Source: an uncultured bacterium
GTDB taxonomy: Bacteria; Planctomycetota; UBA8108
Reading direction: 5' to 3'
DNA length: 11,297 nt
Assembly: GCA_913050545.1 (NCBI GenBank)
Contig: CAJWZY010000040.1
Span: forward strand, 1 to 11,297
Shown here: one piece after another, positions 1 through 6,189 of the stretch
Layout of the letters: the number at the start of each line of letters is the position of its first letter
How positions within the stretch are numbered: the stretch's first letter is position 1
The notes under the pieces: generated by a model
What the model saw: only the letters and a program-made list of their open reading frames with translations
Told to the model about the DNA's origin: nothing
Database searches by the model: none
Program-made: the position numbers and the translations under genes

Positions 1-303
1 CACCCGGTCCTTGAAGGTGCCTGGCTCGCTCTCATCCGCGTTGACCACCAGGTACTTCGGCTTGTCGGTATCCTTCGGAACGAAGGACCATTTCACTCCA
101 CAGGGGAAGCCGGCTCCGCCACGCCCACGAAGGTTCGCGTCCTTGACGGCCTCTATGGCCTCGTCGGGTTTCAGCTCCGTGAGCACTCGTCGTGCTGCCT
201 CGTAGCCTCCGTGCCCCCTGTAGAAATCCAGCGATGAGGAGCCTTCCTCATCGACGTATTTCGTCAGGACCTTTTCGAATTTTTCGGGTCTGGTTTCAGC
301 CAC
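1..303 (-). CDS. nuoF: NADH-quinone oxidoreductase subunit F, N-terminal 101 residues (runs off left edge)
   Basis: NuoF binds FMN, NADH and one 4Fe-4S cluster and is where NADH delivers its electrons in the peripheral arm of complex I. Only the first 101 codons are present. The diagnostic glycine-rich FMN/NADH segment GRGGAGFPCGVKWSF is at residues 60-74, and NADESEPGTFKDR follows at 88-100. Both are hallmarks of the family. The 4Fe-4S cysteines lie near the C-terminus, outside the window. The start is GTG at 303, preceded by GGAGA with about seven bases of spacing, and it overlaps the nuoE stop by eight bases, so translation is probably coupled to nuoE. The usual GFPTG motif reads GFPCG here (Cys68), a conservative oddity. 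Confidence 0.95.
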   Translation of the reverse strand, partial: MAETRPEKFEKVLTKYVDEEGSSSLDFYRGHGGYEAARRVLTELKPDEAIEAVKDANLRGRGGAGFPCGVKWSFVPKDTDKPKYLVVNADESEPGTFKDRV

Positions 304-790
304 GAAGGTTCTCCAGCAGCTTGTCGAGTGCCTCGCTGTCGAGGTTCTCGTGATACTTCTCATTGACCTGCACGACCGGGGCTGTGTCACAGGAGCCCAG
401 GCACTCGACCTTCTTCAGGGTAAAGAGGCCATCTTCGGTGGTCTCGCCGGCCTCGATCCCCAGCTTGTCCTCGAGATGGTGCTGGATTTCGCGGCAGCCC
501 CTGAGCGCGCAGGGCAGGGTGCTGCAGACCTGCAGCAGGTATTTTCCATCGCCCTCTCTGCGGTAGTGGGTGTAGAAGGTGAGGACCCCCCAGACGTAGC
601 CCGGAGAGAGCTCGAGAGTTTTTGCCACCAGCATGACCGAGGCATCGTCGATGTTGCCGAATTCTTCCTCGGCGAGTCTCAGCACAGGCAGGAGGGCGGC
701 CTGCTTGTCCGGATAGCGCCCAAGGAGCCATTCGATAAATTCGCCGGCCTTCTGTGAAAACACCTTTTTCTCGATCGGGGTGTCGCTCAT
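296..790 (-). CDS. nuoE: NADH-quinone oxidoreductase subunit E (2Fe-2S, thioredoxin-like fold)
   Basis: NuoE partners NuoF in the NADH-oxidising tip of complex I and carries the off-pathway 2Fe-2S cluster N1a. The 164-residue product has the usual length. It has an N-terminal helical part (about 10-75) and a thioredoxin-like part with the four cluster ligands Cys89, Cys94, Cys130 and Cys134 in the pattern CSTLPC...CLGSC. An additional Cys99 is present and is not expected to be a ligand. The ATG start overlaps the nuoD stop as ATGA, and an AGGAG lies about ten bases upstream. Its presence together with nuoF shows that this minus-strand operon encodes a NADH-dependent enzyme. Confidence 0.97.
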   Translation of the reverse strand: MSDTPIEKKVFSQKAGEFIEWLLGRYPDKQAALLPVLRLAEEEFGNIDDASVMLVAKTLELSPGYVWGVLTFYTHYRREGDGKYLLQVCSTLPCALRGCREIQHHLEDKLGIEAGETTEDGLFTLKKVECLGSCDTAPVVQVNEKYHENLDSEALDKLLENLRG

Positions 791-2124
791 CTGTCCAGCT
801 CTCCTGCTATGACGTTAAGCGTGGCGAGCACGGCGACGGCATCGCTGATCATCAGTCCCTCGATCAATTGGGGCAGCATGGCGAAGTGGAAGATCGAGGG
901 TGGACGTACCCTGGTTTTGTAGGAGTTCATCTCCCCATCGGAGACCATGTAGAAGCCCAGCTCCCCGTTGGGGCTTTCGGTTGCCGAGTAGACCTCCCGC
1001 CCCCTGTCAGGCACGATCCCGTGGCCGAACATGATCTGCTTGAAGTGGTGGATCAGGCTCTCGATGTTCTGGTAGACCTCGTCTTTTTCAGGGAGGGCGA
1101 TTTTTTTGTCTTCGCTCTGTATGGGGCCTTCGGGCAGATCCTCGAGGGCCTGGGAGATGATGTTGAGGCTCTGTTCGCATTCGGCGAGCCGCTGGACAAA
1201 GCGCGCGTAGCTGTCTCCATCTTCCTGGGTGGGGATGTCAAATTCGTAGCGCTCATAGCCGCTGTAGGGCATGGTCTTGCGGATATCGCAGGCAACTCCG
1301 CTGGCCCTCAGGATCGGGCCGGTGATGCCCCAGTTGATGGCGTCTTCGCCGGAGATGACCCCGACCCCGCGCATGCGGTCTTCGAAGATCCTGTTACCGA
1401 GGGTCATGGACCGCATCTCTTCAAGGAACCGCCTGAACTCCTCGACGAGGCTCTTCGCCATCTCTTCAAAGTCATCGGGCACGTCGCGGAAGACTCCCCC
1501 GATGCGGGTATAGCTCGTGGTCAGGCGGGTGCCGGTGACGGCCTCCATGAGATCGTAGACCTTTTCACGCCGCTCGAAAGCCCAGAGCATGAGGCTGAAG
1601 GCGCCGACGTCCATACCGGCCAGCCCGTTGCAGACGATATGGTCAGCCAGGCGCGAAAACTCGCTGAGGATGACCCTGATGACCTGCGCGCGGCGCGGCA
1701 CCTCCACCTCCAGGAGCTGTTCACAGGCAATTGCGTAGCCAACGTTGTTGTTTATGGCCGACATGTAGTTCATACGGTCGGTGACCGTGACCCACTGCTG
1801 GTAGCTCATGTGCTCGGCGAGTTTTTCGAACCCGGTATGCAGGAAGCCGATCTCTGTGTCGGCGGCGATGATCTTCTCTCCTCGCACCCGCAGGCTCACC
1901 CGGAGGGTGCCGTGGGTGGCGGGATGCTGGGGGCCGAGATTGAGCGTCATGCTCCGCCCGCCGAAATCGTCCTCTGATTCATCGGTTATGAAGAACCGGG
2001 GTTCGGGGTGTTCGCCGCGGTATTCGGGGTCTTCAGCGAGTCCTTTGCGAAGAAGGTCATCTCCGAGGTGGGCGGGAGGCTCCTGCTCCGTCGCGTCGTT
2101 TGTAATTTTACGTTCTTCGGTCAT
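787..2124 (-). CDS. nuoD: NADH-quinone oxidoreductase subunit D, operon 1 copy (quinone-site subunit)
   Basis: NuoD is the 49-kDa-type subunit. With NuoB it forms the quinone-binding cavity, and it descends from NiFe-hydrogenase large subunits without keeping the metal site. The 445-residue product has the quinone-site loop GPQHPATHG at residues 64-72, with the conserved histidine, and TDRMNY at 115-120, with the conserved tyrosine. It ends in the family's typical NVIAGELDR. The N-terminus carries about 55 extra residues, charged and Glu/Asp-rich, before the conserved domain; the operon 2 copy lacks these. The ATG start overlaps the nuoC stop as ATGA, with GAGGGAAG upstream. A start further inside, at the Met59 just before TLNLGPQHP, is possible but lacks the coupling. 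Confidence 0.97.
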   Translation of the reverse strand: MTEERKITNDATEQEPPAHLGDDLLRKGLAEDPEYRGEHPEPRFFITDESEDDFGGRSMTLNLGPQHPATHGTLRVSLRVRGEKIIAADTEIGFLHTGFEKLAEHMSYQQWVTVTDRMNYMSAINNNVGYAIACEQLLEVEVPRRAQVIRVILSEFSRLADHIVCNGLAGMDVGAFSLMLWAFERREKVYDLMEAVTGTRLTTSYTRIGGVFRDVPDDFEEMAKSLVEEFRRFLEEMRSMTLGNRIFEDRMRGVGVISGEDAINWGITGPILRASGVACDIRKTMPYSGYERYEFDIPTQEDGDSYARFVQRLAECEQSLNIISQALEDLPEGPIQSEDKKIALPEKDEVYQNIESLIHHFKQIMFGHGIVPDRGREVYSATESPNGELGFYMVSDGEMNSYKTRVRPPSIFHFAMLPQLIEGLMISDAVAVLATLNVIAGELDR

Positions 2125-2732
2125 TGGCCGCTTCCCTCGCCGTTTTCATCTTTATCGCTCTTGCCTGGAGCATCTTCCGCTGCCGGGGGGGCGTGGGTGA
2201 CCGGGCCGGAGTCGAGGTACTGCGGGAACGCATCCCGTTCGCCCCTGCCCCTGAGCGGATAGTCTTTTCTGAGCGGGAAGCCGGGGAAGTCCTGCGGCAT
2301 CAGCAACCTTCGCAGATCAGGATTTCCCTCGAAGTGAATGCCGTACATGTCATGCGCTTCACGCTCAGCCCAGAGAGCCGATTTCCACAATTCGACCGCG
2401 CTCGGCACCTGGGGGTCATCTTCCGGGATCGGTGTCTTGAGGGTGAAACGATGGTTGTGGGTTGTGGAGTAGAGCTGGTAGACGGTTGCGAACCGTTCGC
2501 CGATGGCTGGGTCTTCAAAGTGGAGGTGGTCGATGGCAGTCACGTCAGCCAGGAAGTCGAAGTTCATGTCCGGATCTGATTTAAGGAAGCCGAGAACATC
2601 CGTCAGCTTCTCCCGCCCGACGATCGCCAGGTGGGAGGAGCCCTTGCCGGGAGGCAGGTGCACAGCAATTCCCTGTGCGAATTTCTCCGCGAGGCGCTCG
2701 CTGATCTGTTGCGGTGAGAGTGAGGTTGCCAT
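2121..2732 (-). CDS. nuoC: NADH-quinone oxidoreductase subunit C, operon 1 copy
   Basis: NuoC is the 30-kDa-type structural subunit that packs against NuoD and NuoB in the peripheral arm. The 203-residue product shows the family signature EREAHDMYGIHFEG at 123-136 and FPLRKDYPLRGRGERDAFP at 152-170. The reading frame stays open upstream to 2891, but the likely start is the ATG at 2732 (MATSLSPQQI), 13 bases after the nuoB stop; starting earlier would overlap nuoB heavily. A weak GGAAC lies upstream. After the conserved end, about 30 residues of Pro/Ala then Asp/Glu-rich tail follow, likely disordered. The gene overlaps nuoD by four bases. Confidence 0.95.
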   Translation of the reverse strand: MATSLSPQQISERLAEKFAQGIAVHLPPGKGSSHLAIVGREKLTDVLGFLKSDPDMNFDFLADVTAIDHLHFEDPAIGERFATVYQLYSTTHNHRFTLKTPIPEDDPQVPSAVELWKSALWAEREAHDMYGIHFEGNPDLRRLLMPQDFPGFPLRKDYPLRGRGERDAFPQYLDSGPVTHAPPAAEDAPGKSDKDENGEGSGQ

Positions 2733-2745
2733 TTCTTGTTCCGGC

Positions 2746-3339
2746 TCAGGTTTCGCTGGTTGAGGGCGCTTTGCTGGTCTCTCCCCCGGGGGCTTCCTGC
2801 TCAGCAGGCGCCGCTGTAGTTCCTGGCTCATCGCCATCCGGGGTGCTGTTGCCAGCATCAGCGCTGTCGTCTGTGTCAGTATCTTCGCCAATGATGGCCT
2901 GGATCTTCATCAGGGCGTCGAGGAGTGATTCCGGTCTCGGAGGGCAGCCCGGTATGTAGCAATGAACGGGGAGGAATTGATCGACACCCTGTACCAGGGT
3001 GTAGGTGTCGAACACTCCACCACTGGAGGCGCAGGCTCCCATGGAGATCACCCACTTGGGCTCAGGCATCTGTTCGTAGATCTTCAACAGCACCGGCATC
3101 ATCTTGATCGAGACTCTTCCGGAGACGATCATCAGGTCAGCCTGTCTTGGTGAAAAACGGATCACCTCCGCTCCGAATCGCGACATGTCAAAGCGTCCGG
3201 AGAGGGTCGCCATCATCTCGATTGCACAGCACGCTGTACCGAAGGGCATCGGCCAGAGAGCATTTTTGCGGGCCCATTTTGCCACCGAGTTGACCGAGGT
3301 CGTGATGATGTTGTCACCGAGCAGTTTTTCTAATCCCAC
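2746..3339 (-). CDS. nuoB: NADH-quinone oxidoreductase subunit B, operon 1 copy (cluster N2)
   Basis: NuoB holds the 4Fe-4S cluster N2, which reduces quinone. From the chosen start the product is 197 residues. The four N2 ligands are the adjacent pair Cys37-Cys38 (TACCAIEMM), Cys103 (GACASSGG) and Cys132 (YIPGCPPRPE). The frame is open up to 3570, but the GTG at 3339 has a perfect AGGAGG six bases upstream and gives an N-terminus of normal length, overlapping the nuoA stop by ten bases. The GACASSGGVF stretch resembles Thermus/actinobacterial-type NuoB (from memory). About 45 residues beyond the conserved KIQAIIGED form an Asp-, then Pro/Ala/Thr-rich tail that is unusual for the family. Confidence 0.96.
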   Translation of the reverse strand: MGLEKLLGDNIITTSVNSVAKWARKNALWPMPFGTACCAIEMMATLSGRFDMSRFGAEVIRFSPRQADLMIVSGRVSIKMMPVLLKIYEQMPEPKWVISMGACASSGGVFDTYTLVQGVDQFLPVHCYIPGCPPRPESLLDALMKIQAIIGEDTDTDDSADAGNSTPDGDEPGTTAAPAEQEAPGGETSKAPSTSET

Positions 3340-3725
3340 TCCAGGCCTCCTCTCTTCCAGGCGTAAATGTAACCGGTAAAGAGGATGCCGATGAAAACAA
3401 GCATCTCGGCGATCACCACCCAGCCCATGCTGCCCAGCAGGTCCCTGTAGGTTACCGCCCAGGGGATGAGGAATACGGTCTCGATGTCGAAGAGGACAAA
3501 GAGGATCGCAACCAGGTAAAACCGAATGGAGAAGCGCTGCCGGGCTTCTCCCAGGAGGGGGACACCGCATTCATAGGGAGTGCCTTTGCCAGCGATCTTA
3601 TTCTTCGGCCCAAGCAGGACAGAGAGTCCGAGCATGGCGGCTCCCGTAACGAGAACGATGACGATATATACCGCCACTGGAAGGTATTGCTCAAGGTAGC
3701 TTGAATGCGCTGCAATCGTAGCCAT
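3330..3725 (-). CDS. nuoA: NADH-quinone oxidoreductase subunit A, operon 1 copy
   Basis: NuoA is a three-helix membrane subunit at the junction between the quinone cavity and the membrane arm of complex I. The 131-residue product has predicted helices at about 14-38, 70-91 and 100-123. The conserved loop cysteine is in YECGVP (51-56), and the signature FSIRFYLVAILFVLFDIE (65-82) leads into FLIPWA. It is the first gene of the minus-strand operon. The nearest upstream gene is divergent and starts 423 bases away. The Shine-Dalgarno is poor (AAGA close to the ATG), in contrast to the strong site in front of nuoB. Length and motifs are standard. Confidence 0.96.
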   Translation of the reverse strand: MATIAAHSSYLEQYLPVAVYIVIVLVTGAAMLGLSVLLGPKNKIAGKGTPYECGVPLLGEARQRFSIRFYLVAILFVLFDIETVFLIPWAVTYRDLLGSMGWVVIAEMLVFIGILFTGYIYAWKRGGLEWD

Positions 3726-3906
3726 CGTCTTATTTCATCACTCGGGGAAGTGTCCGTTTACCCGCTTGTATCAGGCCAGGAAGATGGAGGGAAACGGCAC
3801 GCCCTGTTCACTTCATGAGCTTGAATAAAAGAGGCCGGAACCTCCCGAATTTCACTGAACTTGTGTCGGTAAATTAGTTCGTTGGCTTCAATGCTTCAAG
3901 CCTGTT

Positions 3907-3926
3907 TTTGTGATTTTTTTCACAAA
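3907..3926. promoter_or_regulatory. CRP/FNR-family binding site candidate
   Basis: This is a perfect inverted repeat, TTTGTGA and TCACAAA separated by six T's, so its core is TGTGA-N6-TCACA, the textbook CRP consensus in both half-sites. It lies in the AT-rich divergent region. If the tentative minus-strand promoter at 3938-3966 is right, the site sits just downstream of that transcription start and would more likely repress operon 1. Relative to the rightward unit it is far upstream. Which CRP/FNR-family protein binds it is unknown. Confidence 0.55.
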
Positions 3927-3937
3927 GTAACTAAATG

Positions 3938-3966
3938 ACTATAAAATAAATACTTATGTATTTTAA
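3938..3966 (-). promoter_or_regulatory. Tentative sigma70-type promoter for nuo operon 1
   Basis: On the minus strand, TTAAAA (3966-3961; four of six matches to TTGACA) and TATAGT (3943-3938; five of six to TATAAT) are separated by exactly 17 bases. This would start transcription near 3931, giving a leader of about 200 bases before nuoA. In such an AT-rich stretch similar matches arise by chance, so the call is tentative. Confidence 0.3.
3948..3963. promoter_or_regulatory. Operator-like inverted repeat, copy 1
   Basis: AAATAC and GTATTT form a perfect six-base dyad around TTAT. The same half-sites recur 96 bases to the right. This copy lies between the -35 and -10 boxes of the tentative operon 1 promoter, where a bound protein would block RNA polymerase. 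The small ribbon-helix-helix protein encoded at 4149 is a plausible ligand; that link is inference. Confidence 0.4.
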
Positions 3967-4026
3967 CATTCAGTTTTACCTGGGCGATAGGCAGGTCGAT
4001 GTTTTCCGATAAACGCCATTTTCTTA

Positions 4027-4056
4027 TTGTAAATTTATATATAAAATACATAGTAT
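4027..4056 (+). promoter_or_regulatory. Tentative promoter for the ribbon-helix-helix/nadA unit
   Basis: TTGTAA (4027-4032, four of six to the -35 consensus) and TAGTAT (4051-4056, four of six to the -10) are 18 bases apart. They sit in an AT-rich stretch about 95 bases before the first gene. The match is weak and the region is AT-rich enough for chance hits. Confidence 0.2.
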
Positions 4057-4058
4057 TT
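4044..4058. promoter_or_regulatory. Operator-like inverted repeat, copy 2
   Basis: AAATAC-ATA-GTATTT uses the same half-sites as the copy at 3948-3963, with a spacer of three rather than four. The centres are about 95.5 bases apart, close to nine helical turns, so both could face the same side of the DNA. This copy covers the tentative -10 box of the rightward unit and ends 90 bases before the ribbon-helix-helix gene. Confidence 0.4.
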
Positions 4059-4148
4059 AGCCTGATTCTGAATCTTCAAAACGAGCGGGTGGTGAACCGG
4101 TGAATCCGATTCCATGCCAAATCCACAGGCCCTGAGTAAGGTAATCCT

Positions 4149-4361
4149 ATGAAAGTAGTGCGCAGTTTTACTGCCAGTGAGCAGGAAATTGAAATGCTTG
4201 CGGCTGTTGCCCAATACCACGGGTTTTCAAAGAGTTCGACGATTACGAACCTTTTGAAGAAAGAGTTCTGGAGAATTTTCCCGGGTGGTACCGAGGCGGT
4301 GCAGCCGCAACCGGGTGCGAGAATTGCCGGCCAGGAATCGGTCGAGGATGGTGAATCATGA
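4149..4361 (+). CDS. Small ribbon-helix-helix (CopG/Arc-like) DNA-binding protein, putative
   Basis: A 70-residue protein whose first 45 residues fit the ribbon-helix-helix plan. A short strand (VVRSFTA, 3-9) is followed by helix A (about 10-24, EQEIEMLAAVAQYHG), a Gly-Phe-Ser turn, and helix B (about 28-43, KSSTITNLLKKEFWRI). Such proteins dimerise and read operators with the paired strands, often repressing their own gene. The last 25 residues are Pro/Gln/Glu-rich and probably unstructured. AAGG lies seven bases before the ATG. The stop overlaps the nadA start as ATGA, so the two proteins are probably made together. It could regulate nadA, itself and the diverging nuo operon through the repeats upstream. 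I do not recognise the family exactly; the fold call is by pattern only. Confidence 0.6.
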   Translation: MKVVRSFTASEQEIEMLAAVAQYHGFSKSSTITNLLKKEFWRIFPGGTEAVQPQPGARIAGQESVEDGES

Positions 4362-5371
4362 CGGGCGAACCAGGCACTGTACCGCTTACATCGTTTGAGA
4401 CGCCTGCTCCCTGGAACGTGGCGGGGGATGGTCTCGCGGAGGTCAGGGAGCTCCAGGAAGAAATCAGGGTCCTTGCTCGCGAGCGCAATGCCGTAATCCT
4501 GGCTCATAACTACCAGCTTCCGGCTGTCCAGGAGGTTGCCGATGAGCTGGGTGATTCTCTCGCCCTGGCGGTGAAGGCGACGAAGACCGAGGCCGAGAGG
4601 ATTGTTTTCTGCGGCGTCCACTTCATGGCGGAGTCCGCAAAGATTCTCAACCCACAGAAGAAGGTTCTTCTTCCCAACCTGGCCGCCGGTTGCTCCCTCG
4701 CCGATTCCATCAGCCCGGAATCACTCGAGGACTGGAAAACTCAATACCCCGGGCGAGAGGTGGTGACCTATATCAACTCGAGTGCAGAGGTGAAGGCCTT
4801 GTCGGATATCTGCTGTACCTCGGGTAACGCTGTGTCGGTGGTTCGCAGTCTCGAGAATGACAAGATCCTGTTTACTCCGGACCGCAACCTGGGAGGCTGG
4901 GTGGCAAAGCAGCTGCCTGAAAAGGATGTGGTGATCTACGATGGGGTATGCCCGACCCATGACGTGCTGCGCGAGGCGAGCCTTGACAAGAGCCGCAGGT
5001 CCCATCCGGAGGCGGTGATCATTGCCCACCCGGAGTGCCGTGAAGATGTTCTCGAGCTGGCTGATGAGATCTGCTCGACTGCGGGAATGTTCGATGCGGT
5101 CGCGCGGCATCCCGATGTGGCTACTTTTATCGTTGCTACCGAGTGGGCCCTGGTCTACCGTCTTCGCCAGGCCTATCCCGACAAGGAGTTTGTAATGGCA
5201 GATGGCTGCATCGGCTGCCGCCTGCATTGCCCCTACATGAAGATGATTGACCTTCCGCAGATCAAGCGAGCTCTCCAGGAGGATGTGTTCGAGGTGCTGG
5301 TGGAGGAAGATGTTGCCGAGGGGGCCCGCCTCAGTCTTGAGCGCATGCTGGCAGTTCCGAGAGATAACTAA
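4358..5371 (+). CDS. nadA: Quinolinate synthase
   Basis: NadA condenses iminoaspartate with dihydroxyacetone phosphate to quinolinate in de novo NAD synthesis, in the cytoplasm, using an oxygen-sensitive 4Fe-4S cluster. The 337-residue length is typical. Visible landmarks are VILAHNYQ (46-53, substrate-binding His and Tyr), a first cluster cysteine Cys112 (AAGCSLAD), a second at Cys198 (DGVCPTH), and a C-terminal motif with Cys284, Cys287 and Cys291 (CIGCRLHCPYMKM). In that motif Cys291, next to PYM, is the probable third ligand. The spacing CxxCxxxC differs by one from the CxxCxxC of E. coli. The first 25 residues are variable. No nadB (iminoaspartate source) or nadC is in the window. The gene is coupled to the upstream small regulator. 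Confidence 0.96.
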   Translation: MTGEPGTVPLTSFETPAPWNVAGDGLAEVRELQEEIRVLARERNAVILAHNYQLPAVQEVADELGDSLALAVKATKTEAERIVFCGVHFMAESAKILNPQKKVLLPNLAAGCSLADSISPESLEDWKTQYPGREVVTYINSSAEVKALSDICCTSGNAVSVVRSLENDKILFTPDRNLGGWVAKQLPEKDVVIYDGVCPTHDVLREASLDKSRRSHPEAVIIAHPECREDVLELADEICSTAGMFDAVARHPDVATFIVATEWALVYRLRQAYPDKEFVMADGCIGCRLHCPYMKMIDLPQIKRALQEDVFEVLVEEDVAEGARLSLERMLAVPRDN

Positions 5372-5389
5372 ACACAGAGGCCGTTTGCG

Positions 5390-5911
5390 ATGCGCCAGAT
5401 CCTGCTGACCCTGATCCTCCTGGACGTCGTGGCGTTGGGCTATTCATTCATCCTGGGTGTAGGGTTAGGTGATGCGGCTTCAATCAGTCACCATCTGCTG
5501 GCCGGGATGCTGGCGGCCTTTCTGATTATATTTACGCATGTACTGATTATCTTCTACCTGATCGGCTCCGGGCTGGATATTCGCGAAGCCGTAGAAGGAA
5601 AAGAGGAGCAGGCTGGAAAATATATCTCCCTCACGCGGCGGCTGAAGAAGCAGGTGTTCCCGTGGGCCTGTTTTTCTATCCTGCTGATTATTGTAGCCGC
5701 CCTGCTTGGTGCGGAGGTCCACAGCAGGTTGATTCCAGGCCATGGAGCGGGGGAAGGGGCAGAGATGCCGCTTCGGCAGATTGGTGGATGGTGGGTTCAC
5801 CTTGTCTTCGTATTGCTCGCATTAGCGGTGAACCTGGTGGCATTTGCCGTTGAGTTCCGGGTTGTTTCGCGCAACCGAAAGGCGATCGAGGAGATCAATT
5901 CAGCTGCCTGA
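5390..5911 (+). CDS. Uncharacterised four-helix inner-membrane protein
   Basis: A 173-residue protein with four predicted membrane helices at about 4-26, 36-60, 88-108 and 132-156. A charged loop (61-87, Lys/Arg/Glu-rich) joins helices 2 and 3, and a short amphipathic end follows helix 4. Histidines sit in or near the membrane: His34-His35 and His50 at either end of helix 2, His111 and His118 after helix 3, and His137 in helix 4. That layout could bind haem or metal, but this is inference. The helix 2 end FYLIGSGLDIREA resembles, from memory, uncharacterised proteins with an FxxGxGxxxxE pattern; no function is known to me. AGAGG is nine bases before the ATG, and the nadA stop is 18 bases upstream, so it is probably in the nadA operon. 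Confidence 0.8.
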   Translation: MRQILLTLILLDVVALGYSFILGVGLGDAASISHHLLAGMLAAFLIIFTHVLIIFYLIGSGLDIREAVEGKEEQAGKYISLTRRLKKQVFPWACFSILLIIVAALLGAEVHSRLIPGHGAGEGAEMPLRQIGGWWVHLVFVLLALAVNLVAFAVEFRVVSRNRKAIEEINSAA

Positions 5912-6189
5912 AAAGGCAGATGTAGATGCAGCGCTTCGCCTGTGTCTGGAAGTCCGCCGTTGGAAGCGGTTTACCTGAAAAAAATACTTTTGCAAAACGT
6001 ACACAACAACTTAAAGTCTTGTCGTTTTGTGCAGGAAAGAACGCGGACCGAAGTTCTTTCTTTCCACGGCCACGAACTGGAGATTCAGCGGGATTTGATT
6101 CCGTTTCAATCGTGGGGGGAAGAAAGACTTTCCGGTTACGCGGGCTTTTCTAAGTAAGCCTCAGAGACTGAGCTAAAGACCTCCCTGAG
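5912..6189 (+). other. Leader of nuo operon 2 with two potential hairpins
   Basis: This 278-base gap has no convincing gene. Two inverted repeats follow each other. The first pairs CAAAACG (5993-5999) with CGTTTTG (6023-6029), extendable by ACAA/TTGT inside a three-base bulge. The second pairs GAAAGAAC (6035-6042) with GTTCTTTC (6053-6060) around a ten-base loop and is followed by pyrimidines. A weak promoter candidate (TTGCAA at 5990-5995, TAAAGT at 6012-6017, spacing 16) overlaps the first repeat. A GTG-initiated frame of 71 codons (5942-6157) is open but has no ribosome binding site. Its stretch NVHNNLK resembles the UvrA N-terminus, which may be chance. No good Shine-Dalgarno precedes nuoA at 6190. 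Confidence 0.45.

Larger units (their letters stand above)
3726..4148. other. Divergent intergenic control region between operon 1 and the nadA unit
   Basis: These 423 bases separate two units transcribed away from each other and hold no convincing gene. The part near nuoA (3726-3900) has normal base composition. It could fold on the minus-strand transcript into a nine-pair stem with one bulge (CCGTTTaCCC at 3754-3763 with GGGAAACGG at 3789-3797). The core, about 3900-4060, is strikingly AT-rich. It contains a CRP-type palindrome, two copies of AAATAC-N3/4-GTATTT, a perfect TTTATATATAAA palindrome (4034-4045) and candidate promoters for both directions. Nearer the right-hand gene are the short dyads GATTC-T-GAATC (4064-4074) and GAATC-C-GATTC (4102-4112), of unknown meaning. 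Confidence 0.7.

Noticed and set aside
754..1977. Long open frame of 407 codons on the plus strand
   Set aside because: It lies antisense to nuoD and the start of nuoE, which have unmistakable family motifs. The frame is open because of GC-rich codon bias.
2733..2891. Longer N-terminus for operon 1 nuoC
   Set aside because: It would overlap nuoB by about 145 bases and the added residues are not NuoC-like. The ATG at 2732 gives the normal start.
3340..3570. Longer N-terminus for operon 1 nuoB
   Set aside because: It overlaps nuoA, while the GTG at 3339 has a perfect AGGAGG and gives the usual NuoB start.
3824..3844. Possible terminator on the minus strand (GAGG-TTCCGG-CCTC followed by TTTTATT)
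   Set aside because: The stem is only four pairs, too weak to call as a terminator.
5926..6153. Second open frame of 75 codons in the operon 2 leader
   Set aside because: No ribosome binding site or recognisable family, and an irregular composition. The stretch is better explained as a leader.
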